Below are positions 43,650 to 55,319 of a stretch of DNA of 64,000 nucleotides, piece by piece (position 1 is the stretch's first letter; every line of letters starts with the position of its first letter). The stretch is from Gnetum montanum. Taxonomy: Eukaryota > Streptophyta > Gnetopsida > Gnetales > Gnetaceae. The stretch is from contig MNCI01029528.1 in assembly GCA_015680685.1 (NCBI GenBank), forward strand, positions 20,698 to 84,697. Direction: 5' to 3'. The notes below the pieces were generated by a model. That model was not told where the DNA came from and ran no database searches. It saw only the letters and a program-made list of their open reading frames with translations. The position numbers and the translations under genes were made by a program.

Positions 43650-45471
43650 AATTTCTTTAACTTTTCTTATTTTTGTTTTACAACATCATTATACTTTTCC
43701 ATTTTGTGTGTGTTACCCATCCTTGTAAGTTCGTCACCCAATAAGTGTTCTTCACGATGGTATGAACTGTTTTCTTATTGATTACTAATGTTTGGTTTTT
43801 ACCTTAAAGTTATGATGTTGATACTAAGGTATGTTCTTTTGATATGGTAGGCAATGATTTCACTTCATCTGTCCATCTACCAAAGTCTATGGTCTCTCTT
43901 GGCTTGGAAATGTACAGTCCCTTTCTAATAAGAACTCTAACGAATCGGTGACTGGGTATTTCTCAAACTAAGAAAGGACTTAAGAATTGAAAAGGGTGTG
44001 ACTTCAAGGGAACTTGATGCATTTGTGTTGGCCATTCTCTTGGGTGCTTGGATGTTTTCTTCTTGAGTTTTCTCACTGTTCTGACGTTACCCAATCATTG
44101 GGAAGTTGAGCCAATAAAAATAACAAGTCTTTGCATGGTGTGGTTCTCATGCATAAAAACACAAAAAAAAATACCAAAACAAAAACAAAAGGAGAAAAAA
44201 GAAAAAAAAGAGAGAAAAAGTGAGAATTCAAAGCATACCCCTTAGATGAAATAAACTTGGGCTACAAGCATTGGTTATGGAACTAAAAATGTTCCCTCTA
44301 ACTAAGGCCCTTCTCGCTTCCCATTCTTTCCTTCGTTTGTTGGAATGGTGGTGGCTCTTGGAGGAGGCGTTCTTGTTATTCAAGTGGATGGATTGGCCAA
44401 ATGCATTGATGCAAAGTCACTGGATGTGGTTGGTTTGAGGCTGGAGTTGGAATGAGATTTGCCAAGTCACATTAATCATAAAACACACAAGGGGCTATAC
44501 AACACCTTGTTCTTGGGATTCCATTCCATTCTCTTCTCTTCATCCTTCTCTCCATTGTTCACCTCATTGCGAGTTGTATCATTAGTGTATATTTTGGTAA
44601 ATTCATTGTTTTCTTTTAGGTAAATTCTTGTGGTTAAGACTTTAACTCTTTTTCCAAATGACATTCCTAGAGCCTACAGACTCTTTGAATGTGGGATTGT
44701 CAGAGCATTAAGGGCATGAGCCTACTTTGGGGAGGATCCACTGACATTCCTCTTTGGTGCACCAGTTAATCTCTTTTCCCTAACATTTTGTAATTAATTT
44801 TATTTTTTTTCATTTCCATCTCAACATCCATTTCATCGATGTCCTAGTTGTCTCTTTTTATCCATCTTCTTGTTTGTATTCTTTCTCCATTCTATCGCTA
44901 CTGGAGGTTCGTGATTAGTCATGGGGATATGGGGCCCAATTTTTTCAATTTTCTCCTAACCCCTACACCTTTGGTAGTCATCATTATTATATCTCCAGAT
45001 CTGCAATCAGCCATACCACAGCTCAACCAATGGATTGACACCAAATAAAGGTATCAATTACATGATAATTCATTTACCGTTGCTAATATAAGACTATGTT
45101 GTGTGTGCAGATGGCGATCATGCAACAACAGACTGGATCTGGAAGGAGCACTTGAAATGGAGTAGTGCTAAAGTAGCTATGTAAGGAGAAAGATCAATGA
45201 TGTGCTTACGGATGGACAATGAAAGGCGTAATCTTGGCATTGGCAGTAGCAAAAAAATTTTTTCTCTCTCTTTTTCAGCTGCCAACTCACTCCTGATATC
45301 AATGTAATAAGTTGTTCACTCTTGTTGTCATGAACACTAGTTTTGTTATGTCTTGTAATGATAATCCATTCACATGTCATTCCATTAGATCCATTTGAGT
45401 TAATAATCCCATACCTTCCTGATATTATTGTAAGGAACTCGGGGACGAGTTTTCATTTAGTCATGGGGGTA
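43650..45471 (+). other. 3' non-coding region and PPT of element 3
   Basis: No gene. Collinear with 18700-20714 of element 2, including an A-rich tract (44155-44220) and the ATTCAAAGCATACCCC block. Ends with the PPT AGTCATGGGGGTA (45459-45471) against the 3' LTR. Confidence 0.75.
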
Positions 45472-46234
45472 TGATGGGAAGCAATATCGCATGGGCCGTG
45501 ATATCGCGGTGCACCGTCATATCTATAAATAAGAGGTAGCTCTCCCTTGTTTCCTCATCCTAGGCTAGACAGTAGGGAAACTCTAGTAGATTGATCACTC
45601 TAGAGATAGAATATTTTCCATGTGCCCACAGTAGGAGTCCCAAAGTGAACAGATCTTTACAAACATTGTACCTGAACACAAGTTTGTGTACGGAAATAAA
45701 AACAAGCTTCCTGGATAAACCTTATAGTACATGGAATAGGCTAATTATGATTTTATTTATTGTAATTTATTAATTGTTATTTAATTATTTTATTATCTCT
45801 CTCAACCCTTCTCTCCTAGTTAAGTGCCTCAGTACGACCACTTCGAGCATGTGCGTTATGCTTGGTGATCCCAACAATGATTAGCATTTGGTAGCCAAGG
45901 TTGCATTGGTTCAGGGTGTGTACGGTAAGTGGGAATGGATGATGAGGCTAGGTTAATTTAGACTTAGTTCATTAGTTAGAGTTAGTAATTAGTTTCTCAA
46001 CCCTTTACCTTATTAGCATAGGAGACAAAAACATAAAAACTATAAAAATCATATACCTTAGACTTGCTTAACCATACACGATGACAACTACAAGTAAGTC
46101 TGGGAAGACAATGAATGATTAACCCTAAGTGTTCCAAGAGGCATGTAGGCACTTATTCTGTGGAGTTCGACCGGATCGCGTGTGCTACACTCGTATTCGT
46201 ATGGTTGAGTGTAGGGGTATCTCACCACTCATAA
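45472..46234 (+). repeat. 3' LTR of element 3
   Basis: 763 bp, TGATGGGAAG...CTCATAA (terminal CA changed to AA). About 50 bases shorter than the 5' LTR, mostly from fewer CGATATCG units in U3 and a small gap near 45659. Followed by GTATT. Confidence 0.92.
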
Positions 46235-46239
46235 GTATT

Positions 46240-48088
46240 TCTTCATTTGTTTCTTTATCTTCTCTACCTTAAGTAGATGTTGATATTCCTTATTCAAATT
46301 TTTTTATCTTAGCACACTTGGATAAGATCATTATTGATGATGTATAGCATTAGATTTTATAAGGCTATATCCTAGATGGCCTTCTCCTTCTCCTCCTCAA
46401 CCTTACAATCTTATAATTGAAGCTTCTAAATAGCTTCATTCCTTATCATCTTAAGTTGAAATATGGCTAGATTTATCAAGAGGGCTATGAGTTTAATGAC
46501 TTTAACTACCTATTACTGATTAATTATGATAGCCTCTTAAAGCTATTCTTTTTTTAACTATGGACTTGCTTCTTATTTCTAGAAATTTAAACTAGGTGAC
46601 TAAAATATCTTCTAAGAGATTAAATATATATAAATTTAGTTGCCCCACTCCCACCATTTGTTTCAGAATTTCCTTGTGCTATGTGTTGGTTATTTCACTA
46701 CTCTTGATTTCATTAGACAGTTGAATGTCTCCCTTGATAGTAATATTGGGCATTGGTTCCACAAGAACCCTTAGAGCTTTTCATATTTGATCCACAACCA
46801 CCTTGCCTATTATCTCATGGTTCTTTTATAACATAGCTAGGACTATAGCACCTTCCCCTTCTTCTAGTACCACATAGAAGGCTATAGCATTGCTTCAGAT
46901 GTTAGGAAGTTGCTCAAATGACAAGAAAAGTTAACACAAGTAGTGACCTAGACATGTTGAAAGGAAAGCAAGTTTCCTAGATCATCTGATGGCTAGCTAG
47001 TGGTTGTCATAAGTTCATTCAAATGGCTTATGACTAGGTGATAGGTGAAAGGATAACCACTACCAAATGATTATTATTGTTGTTGCTTCCTAGCTCACCT
47101 TAGGGACTCTTCAACATTTACTATTTTTTAGACTAGTGGTAATAGTGGTAGTGCTTCTTTCTTTTGGAATTTAAAGGACATCTTCTCCTTCATCATCTTA
47201 TTTCATGATATGATGATCCTTGCAAAGAATATCATTTGAGTAGTAGACTATCCCCACTCTTTTGCATAGTTTTTTGATAAGGAATGGGAGAGGAAGTATC
47301 TTCCTATCCTTCGCTTTCTCCTCAAACCTCTTCTCAACCTTAAGGAAGATCAATTAGGGTAGGTTGAACGGGAATTTCTTACTTATAATCATTCATGATT
47401 AGGGAGAGAAGAATATGATTTTGTTCAATCCTACCATTGGGTTTAGATGGTAGACCTTGATCTTGAACTAGATTTCGTTTTCTTTTGTCAAGGCACCATA
47501 CTTCTTGTGGTTTACTCCATAGCATCATTGAGTGTACTCTTTCCTCATCTTTACATTCATTTTGGTTAAAACCTCTACCAACATTGATCTTACATTAAGT
47601 AATCCCAAGGCCTCCACTATGGACTCCACCAAGTATGAAATAGTTATGTCCTTGATTTTGATATTGGAATCTCCTAGGTGATTGTTCCAAAAGAGAAAAG
47701 TATTATAAAATTACCATTCCTCACTAGTGTAAATGGTGGACCAAAGATGAGATACCTATAACTATGTTCAGATCTCCTTAGAAGAAAATTCTAGGAATGG
47801 TCAAAATTTTGATTCTTCAAGGACCATGAGTTGGAATTTCTTGTTGTGAACCTTCCCTAGGAATACTTTTGTAAGTGTGACTTCTAGATTTGGCTTAGGC
47901 CTAGGCAATCAATCTTGCTTAGACTATCTTATCTCTACCATGTGAATGCATCAGCAGTCCAATTGCATTGGTTACTTATGTGCCTGCTCTACTTATTATT
48001 GTTGTTGTTACTATTCTTTCCCTCTCCATAGGCATTTCTCCCTTATCTATGTAGAACAACTTAATTGAGAACCTCACTTTGGAGCCAT
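46240..48088 (-). pseudogene. Unknown ORF downstream of pol, copy 3, N-terminal part
   Basis: Minus strand ATG at 48086-48088 (M-A-P-K). The conserved block near 47345-47250 reads FEEKAKDRKILPLPFLIKKL, matching copy 1 FEEKKTGKPTLPFPYLIRKL. With 38270-39190 the total is ~2.77 kb, like copies 1 and 2. Function unknown; no catalytic motif recognised. Confidence 0.62.
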
Positions 48089-49640
48089 CTGCAATCATAC
48101 AGATGATCATTGATTAGCTTTATTTATATATGCACAAGCATGGATATTCTATGATTTCTCATTAGTTAACTTTATTTCAAAAAAATTATAACCTTAACTT
48201 TCTTAAGTGATTATAGCCTTTATAATTTTGATGTTCTATAGTAGTTTAGCCATTTAATCCTTAATTCTTTAATTAAGTACTATTATTTATATGTCCTAGT
48301 TATTCTTTAACTACCTTTGTTATTTAAACTATGGTTAGAATTTTTTAAAAATATGGCATTAGGTACTCCCATGACATAGAGCTCAAATTTACGATCTCAC
48401 AAAATCAAAAATGAGTTAAATTAGATGAATAGAGGACAAGTTATTATTCTTTGAAGGCTCTAGGCTCAAAAGAAAAAAATGTAAAAATCCCCTTATGTTT
48501 GAAGACATATGACAAAAATTTAGCTAAGAATCATGTGTGTATATACTATTTTTATACTAAATAAATGGGGATGCGTTAATGCAACTAAAATTTAAAATTT
48601 TCTTTTGAATTTATAGCCTAATGTTTTGAATACTAAAGTAATCTAGGGTTCAAATGAGAGTTAAAAAGATGATCTAAAGATGAGAATAGTATCAATTAAG
48701 TTCTAGTAATGATTTATGGATATTTTAGAGCTTGAACATTAAGTATACAAATTTAACACTTTGATGAAATGCATGAGAAGATGATTGAAAAGGAAAGATG
48801 CATTCAATTGGAAAATATAGTTCAATGATTTAGACATGTGAATGTGATATATAGAATAGATTTCTAAAATTTATATAAGTAGGTCCTTTGCAAAGTAGGC
48901 TAATTTCCTTAATGCCCTTGTGTAACCATCCCATAAGGTGTCCATAGGCACATTGGAAATTGAATATTAATCTAGTCTATAAGTCAGGTCCATACAACAA
49001 TTGTGTTCAAAATCTTGTACTATAGTAAACTAAAATAATTACTCAAGAAATTACATGAAGTATTAAGGTGGATAATAGAATAAGAAGGAACTACTAAAAA
49101 AGAAACATAATATGCTTTATGATATTTAGAATAGGTTCTTATATCAATTGTAATTAAAATGACCATCATATATATCAGTCTAGGTTTTAGATCAAGTCCA
49201 TACCTTTTCTAGTAACATCACACTATATCATCCTTAAACTTACAACCATAGGACCATCACAACCATATGAAAACATCACTACTTAGTAAAATAGTATAAG
49301 AAAGTATTTTTAATTATTTAATTACTTATACATTAAGAATTTTTTAAGAAACTTGACCAGAAATTACATGGGTATCTTCAAGCATGGGTAACATGTATTT
49401 CTAGTCACATAATGGAACTAGTTCAAGAGACCTATGAGATCCCTAGAAATAGCCTGTTGCAAGCATGGGTAACTTGTCTTTCTAGTGATATGGCAAGACA
49501 ACACTTATTTGAGAGCATGCTTCCATTAAAAGTAAAACATGAGTAATTATAGTGCCTAGAAAATTTGGTCATTGGAAAATCCAAAAATCCTAGGTGCAAT
49601 AGCTTAACCTTCAATCCTAAGTGTAGCACCTAGAAAATTT
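48089..49640 (-). other. 3' non-coding region of third element 4-type copy
   Basis: Collinear with 10443-11478 and then with 21564-22312, so it spans the point where element 2 is inserted in copy 1; the empty site is near 48955 (AGGCACATTGG). Similarity ends near 49585. No coding signal. Confidence 0.7.
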
Positions 49641-51249
49641 GATCACTAGAAAACTAGTACATCCCATGATTATTGCTAATTTTAACCTTGAACCCCCAAG
49701 GGCCTCAGAAAATTGGAGTTCAAGGTGCCTTGGATGGTCTTATCAATCACCCAGGGACTTATGAACTGTAAATAGAGATAAAAACAAAAATGAAATTGCA
49801 AATTTAAAGAAAAAAAAATATCACTCAATTTAAATTTAAGTAAAATATACACTACAAATGAATTGAAAACTTTATAAAATGAAAGTGAAAAATTTCAGAG
49901 AGTAGAGATGGATGCCCAAAGCACAAGAAGTTTGCTTGACTAAAGCTTGAAGCCTATTAGAGATAGCAAGGTGTATTCTGTGGGTGATATCCATAATCTA
50001 GGTACTTTCCAATTCCAATCTCCTGGAACTCCTTGTTGATGTTATATTCAGATTTGCAACTTTGGTTGTGGGTGGTGGTAATAGTGGTATAAGATTTTTT
50101 ATTCTAACGAGACTACATTGAGAGTCTTAGTGCCTAGCATAGACACCCAATGAAATTCAAGCTTTCAAAGTTGCAAAAGGCTATTGATTGCTTGTTTATA
50201 GAAAAAATGTTGGAAACTACTAAAAAATGTAGGAAACAAAAGTTGGAAACCTTGAAAATGATTGTTATAATGAATTAATTTGGCATTGCTCAAAAAGTTG
50301 GGACCTTGCCAAAGAATTATTATTGGAACCTCAATAAGCTATTCAAGCTTGTGTTTTATAGGCTTTGGGTTGCTGATTTAATGCTTTAAATTACTACCAT
50401 GATTTTTGATAGATTGATTATAGGCATAACAACTATAATTTCTAGCATACTTGACCATTTATGGTAAGTTTTGTTGCACCCAAGTTACTAAATCCCAATT
50501 TTTTACTAAAAATAGTAAACATAATTTTGTGACTATGTTGGCCTTCATCTTGACTATGCTAGCCTTGGAGACTACGTTGGGTGTTGTTGAATTGTGCTGA
50601 AAGAATGATGACTACATTGGCCAAGACTACAATTACTAAAGATCTAACATGATTACACTACCCTTGTTGCTACCACTAGGAAGATGTTATGGCTATGTTG
50701 GCCAATGCTGGCAAAATGGAAATCCAATAATACCAACATTGGTCTTGTAGCTACACTAGGTTTTGTGGTGAATACAATGAGTGTTGTTGTTGGAAAGTGA
50801 AAACCCAACACCATCTATGCTGGGGGTGGATGGTCTTAGCGTAGTTAAGGTTGTACCTCCACAAAAATCCATGAAAATGCCAAATTTAATAGTCCCCAAG
50901 GTACTTTTGACCTTCCCAAGTCCATATATAGACATAACATCACTTTTTCCACTTGGGAAGTAAGGCAACAATAACTTATTAGGAATTTTTTAGCTGTAAC
51001 AAGTTAAATTGTGTAAGATAGTAGCTCATGGGCTACTAATCTCACATTTATAATGAAATATTACCTTAAGTTAGGTGGTGAAGGTTATAGGCTACCACAT
51101 GTGCTTTCTAAGTGGTGTTTCATAGGTTCATCTTTGTCGATGTTTGGAGAATTGACCTAAGAGACATCAACAAAGAACACAAAATACCACTATAAGCTCA
51201 TCAAAGGCTACATTTGGTTACATCCAAAAGGGATTTACAAATTCCATTA
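49641..51249. other. Non-coding region downstream of element 5 pol
   Basis: No gene. It contains several GACTAYGTTGGCC-type motifs between 50520 and 50760, related to the core of the tandem array at 55320-57520. Overlapping 60-71 codon frames on both strands at 50756-50971 have no family match and are probably chance. It may include the 3' LTR of element 5 but I cannot set its ends. Confidence 0.5.
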
Positions 51250-51299
51250 TAGATGTTACAAAGGTTTTTAGTTTAATTTTCATGAAAAAAGAGATACAA

Positions 51300-52290
51300 A
51301 GATTGAGGACCAACTCTTCCTTCTTGATCTTTCACTTGTTTAGGTTATGGTGGTGCTATTGGTTATGCTTCCCTTGGTATTGATCAATGTGAGTAAGAAT
51401 TTGCACCTATTGCTCCTCCATGGAGTCCAAATCCATGGTTTGTAGCTTCTTGTTCTATTCATCATTGATGAAGTTTGATAGATCTACTTGAAGAAATGAA
51501 ACCTACAATTCAAGAGGCAAAACAACTTTAGAACCATAAACTAGGCTATATAGGGTTACAATAGTTGTTGCTTGATAGGCCCAAAGTTCATGGACAAGCT
51601 ACTCATGCCACTTACATTTGCTGTTGTTTAGCATCTTTTTAAGAAAGTTCATGATGGCATTTTTGGTAGGTTCAACTTGTCCATTTGCTTAAGGGTAGTA
51701 TGGTGATGAAAAGGAATTATTAATGCTTAGGTTGTGAAAAAAGTTTTTCATTTCTTGGCTACTAAACTATGATCCATTATTGGTGACTATGGTGATGGGT
51801 ATGCTAGAAAGGCCTACTATGTTATTGAGTATAAAGCTATATGCTTGTTGAGATGTTGTCTATCTTAGGGGAATAACTTCAAACCACTTTGTAAAGTATT
51901 TAGTTGTGGTGATGATGAAGCTATGCCTTGCAGAAGACTTAGACTTTTAGGTCCAATGATATTCAACCCCCACCATTAGAATGGCTAGGTGATCTAAGTG
52001 ATCTGTAACTCGATTGATGATACATGGATCAGGTTGCTATGTCATTGAAGAGTGTTTCAAGTTTTAACCTTTTGTAGATAATTTTTTTCCATATAGGGCT
52101 AGTAATAGCCTAACCATCTAGTCTTAGTAGTCATGGCTCTAGGTCCTATATGTCCTCCACATGTAGCCTCATGGACTTGCTCATAGACTATGTGAGCTTT
52201 AGCTTTTCCTAAGCATCCTAACAATATGCCATCATAAGACCATTGACATAATGTGTTATCAACTATGATGACATATTATTTTAACCATTT
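51300..52290 (-). pseudogene. Integrase, element 5, decayed
   Basis: Minus strand: QVHEATCGGHIGPRAMTTK (zinc region), GLNIIG (first catalytic Asp changed to Asn), VTNNGS where S-D-N-G is expected, and SSPYYPANGQVEPTKN (Glu kept; allowing for one stop). C-terminal AYQATTIVTLYSLVYGSKVV and LDSMEEQ match Tat-type integrases. Two of three catalytic acids are lost. Confidence 0.8.
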
Positions 52291-52469
52291 ACACATGACA
52301 TCCTTTTGAGAAGTAGTTAAGCCTTGTGAAGATTCACAATGCATAAGGTAAAATTTGATATCATCATATCATTCCCTTCGAAGGGTAGTACTCATAGAGG
52401 CTACAAAGGTATACTTAGTGTTCTACATGATGGAAATAGCATAGTCCACAGTTAAGGAAGGCAATTTTC

Positions 52470-52870
52470 TAAATACATTAGGCATCATGCTGAGAGCTAT
52501 GGTTACAATGGCATCAACTAGTGTATTCTCAGTTTAGAATAAATGTTGGATATCAATGTTTATGAATTGTTGTATTAGTTTCTTACCTAGATCATAATGA
52601 AGTTACAAATTTTAGGCATTACATGCATAAACTTTGGTTATTTGGTTGACCACAAGTTGTGAATCACCTTTTATCATTAAGCATTTAATTCCTAGGTTAC
52701 GATCTACCATCATCACTCTAATCAAACTCTCATACTATGCTACATTGTTGGTACATGAGAATTTGAAATGATGAGTGAAGGGTTGGATCTCACTAGATGG
52801 GAACATCATGATGGTAGCGGCATTAGCCCCATGGGTTGTTGAAGCTCCATCAAAGTGCATGACCACCCCA
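52470..52870 (-). pseudogene. Second (plant/archaeal-type) RNase H, element 5, decayed
   Basis: Minus strand reads MHFDGASTTHGANAATIM (catalytic Asp at 52851-52853), HHFKFSCTNNVAYYESL (the Glu of V-E-Y-E reads Tyr), IKCLMIKGDSQLVVNQITK and LQLHYDLGKKLIQQF. It is downstream of RT and upstream of integrase. It resembles the domain that precedes RT in element 1, so two orders of the same parts occur in one window. Confidence 0.75.
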
Positions 52871-52949
52871 TAGCCTTAGATACATTGCTAATAATGTTAA
52901 TGTGTTTGTCAGAAAATTTAGGGTCTATGGTTTCATGGTCTACTAATAA

Positions 52950-54120
52950 AGTTGTATTAATATATCTTGGCCTTTTTTTGAGGCTTGAAAGATGTAATGA
53001 AGGTCAAACTTAGTTATGGATTTTCAATGAGCTATCTTGCTACTTTTGTAAATGTTGGTTGTAATGGATCTAAGCATGTTGTCCTTGAAAATGACATTGA
53101 CTTGGCTTGTAAAGTGGTAGTATCATCACTTCTTTAGTGAGAAGACTAGGACTAGACAATACTTCTCCACCTCAGTGTATTGAGTCTCATGGGTAACTAG
53201 TGCATGGCTTAGGTAGTATATGGGTAGCTTTACTCCATCATATTGTTTTTAATAGAGTAGAGAGGCAATAAACATATTAGATATAGCAAGGTAGATGTAA
53301 AAAGACTTATCCTCTTATAGTGAATAGACCATTGGTAGTTGTGATAACACCTTATTAAGGTTTTAAAAGGCTTCTTGGCATTAATCCATCCAATCATAGT
53401 GAACTTTTTTCTTAAGCAAGTGTTGCATGGGTTGTAACTTATTGATAAACCTAATGATAAACCTATGAATAAATTATAATCTACCTTGCAATCCCCAAAG
53501 CTCTTTAAGGTTAATTGATGCTACCAAGTTGGATATGGCCTTAACCTTATCAAGATTGACATGTATTCCCACTTTGGATACTACAAAGCCAAGCATCTTA
53601 CTGGTCTTGATGCTAGAGACACACTTCTTAGGGTTAATCCTAAGCTCATATTTGAGGCATCATTTAAGTACAAGGTCAAGGTCATGCACATGGTTATCAA
53701 CCATTTTTGGATTTAACATCTAAATTATCTACTTAATTGTTAGGCAGCCCTAGCATATAGTTGCTAAAGATATATTTCATAGCCCTTTGGTACATTCTTT
53801 AGGCTAAAGGGCATCAGGGTATAACACAAGGAACCTCAAGGGATGATGAATATCATACTAAGTTGATGTTTTGGGTTAATTCTAATTTGGTTGTATCCTA
53901 ATAACCCATCCATGAATGATAATAAGGCATGCCTAGCTGTAGTATCAATAAGTTGGTCAGTATTAGACAAATGAAAAGCATCCTTAATGGTTGTCTTATT
54001 TAGATCTTAGAAATCTATGCAAATAAGTATGATCCCATTTTTCTTAGGGACTACCGCTATGTTGGATACCCATTCAGCATAATCAACATCTCTAATGAAT
54101 TAGCTTGGTATAATTTTATG
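52950..54120 (-). pseudogene. Reverse transcriptase and native RNase H, element 5, decayed
   Basis: RT: AEWVSNIVVVPKKNGIILIC, DLNKTTIKDAFHLSNTDQLI, LLSFMDGLLGYNQIRINPKH, then broken pieces including MPFSLKNVPKGYEI. RNase H: pieces corresponding to the native domain, poorly kept. The F-M-D-G-x-x-G-Y-N-Q-I form and the D-x-L-I-D-x-T-A-x-H segment are typical of Tat-lineage RTs. Frameshifts near 53740 and 53400. Confidence 0.8.
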
Positions 54121-54640
54121 AGTTTATCACAGACTACAAAGGGTAAATTAGGCCTAATCTTTTAAACTTTTTTCTTAACTAGTCTAATGCTAGGATTGAG
54201 TATGGTGTTATATTAGACTAAACATGGGTCAAGGCCTAGAATATCTTCATATGACCAGGTGAAGATCTTAATGTTATCTTGGAGGACCTTGGTGATTTCT
54301 TGAGCCTATTGAGATTTTAGTGAGGAACTTAATTTTAGGATTTTCTCCTCACTACTATGTGTCATGATAGGAATGTCAACTAGGGAGTCTCTAGCCTCAA
54401 GGCCAAGGGTTTTGATTAGGTTTTTAGGCCACTCTAGAGATTTCTTGATTGAGGCTATGTGATCAAAAAGACTCTAAAACTCAAGATCTAGGTAATTAAG
54501 GTCGATACATCATTTAACATCACCATGAGGTTTCCTTAAGTTCAATGGTAAATTGATTTGCTTCTAGGTGTCCATGCTCCAATCCTACATATCAACCATA
54601 CATGCATTAAGTGACACTTAGGTAAAGATGAATAAATAAT

Positions 54641-55319
54641 GCCAAAATGATGTAAAACATCTTAGTAACTATGCAAACACATGCTAGTTCAAGATCAAAC
54701 AAGATACAAACAAGATCAACCAAGGCTATAAGAGGTAAGTGAAGACAAATAGGATGGAACAAAGGCCACATAAGGTCAAATAAATATCAAACAAGGGTAA
54801 AAACAAGCTGAAGAACAATGAAAGTAGAAAAATTAAGGTCAACCATGGTCAACTATGATTATACTTTTGCTATTTTTAGGCCTTAGCAGGCCATGTTACT
54901 AATTTAAGGCCTTGGCAGGCCATGGTTACACTGTGTCAAATGATGATTAAGGATGATCAAACCCTACCACCTAACACTAGTCAAAGGCTAAACAAAGGTC
55001 AATAGAGGCCATAACAGAGAGAAAAAGGTAGATATAGTGAAATTGGAGTTATGTAGAAACTAAAGGAGATCAACTGATGGTAATAAAGGTCAACAATGCA
55101 TAAAAAGGTAAACTAAGTCAAAAAAACATGAAATAGGGTCAAATCAGTCACAGTGGAGTACATGTGATCAAAAAAGGTTAACATTGATTAAAAAAGATTG
55201 ATTTTGCTTATTTTAGGCTTAGTGGATCATAGTATACATCTATAAGGCTATTAAGAGAGTTTGGACAGCTGGTAAGGGTCATTTTGGAGCTATTTTAAAG
55301 TAAAACTAACATCTTTTGG
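54641..55319. other. A/G-rich non-coding region with GGTCAA cluster
   Basis: No gene. GGTCAA occurs at least five times between 54771 and 55140 (minus strand TTGACC, the W-box core). A short tandem AGGCCTTRGCAGGCCATG repeat lies at ~54881-54938. May be the leader or LTR of element 5. Confidence 0.5.

Larger units (their letters stand above)
39191..46234 (+). mobile_element. Element 3: non-autonomous Athila-like element (gag-PR, no RT/RNH/IN)
   Basis: 7,044 bp with LTRs 39191-40005 and 45472-46234 and an exact 5-base target duplication GTATT (39186-39190 and 46235-46239). Inside are a PBS, Gag region, protease, a 15 bp minisatellite, 3' non-coding region and PPT. Where element 2 has ~3 kb of RT-RNase H-integrase (15560-18570), element 3 has only ~150 bases (43300-43450), so pol is absent. 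By eye the LTRs agree at ~92% over a 430-base sample, younger than element 2. It would depend on proteins supplied in trans. Confidence 0.92.
51250..54640 (-). mobile_element. Element 5: decayed Tat-type Ty3/Gypsy pol
   Basis: Minus strand order: linker GLEHGHLEANQFTIELK (~54590), RT (~54120-53450), native RNase H (~53350-52950), a second RNase H (~52870-52470), integrase (~52290-51300). This is the standard Tat/Ogre arrangement with the extra RNase H between native RNase H and integrase. No Gag or protease is recognisable upstream, so the 5' part is lost or unrecognisable. Heavily broken. Confidence 0.78.

Noticed and set aside
43449-43781. 110-codon frame with Cys-Phe-Thr repeats
   Set aside because: Produced by a 15 bp minisatellite whose unit length is a multiple of three; no start context and non-coding in the homologous place of element 2.
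44476-44664. Minus 62-codon frame
   Set aside because: Lies in the 3' non-coding region of element 3; no match and not open in element 2.
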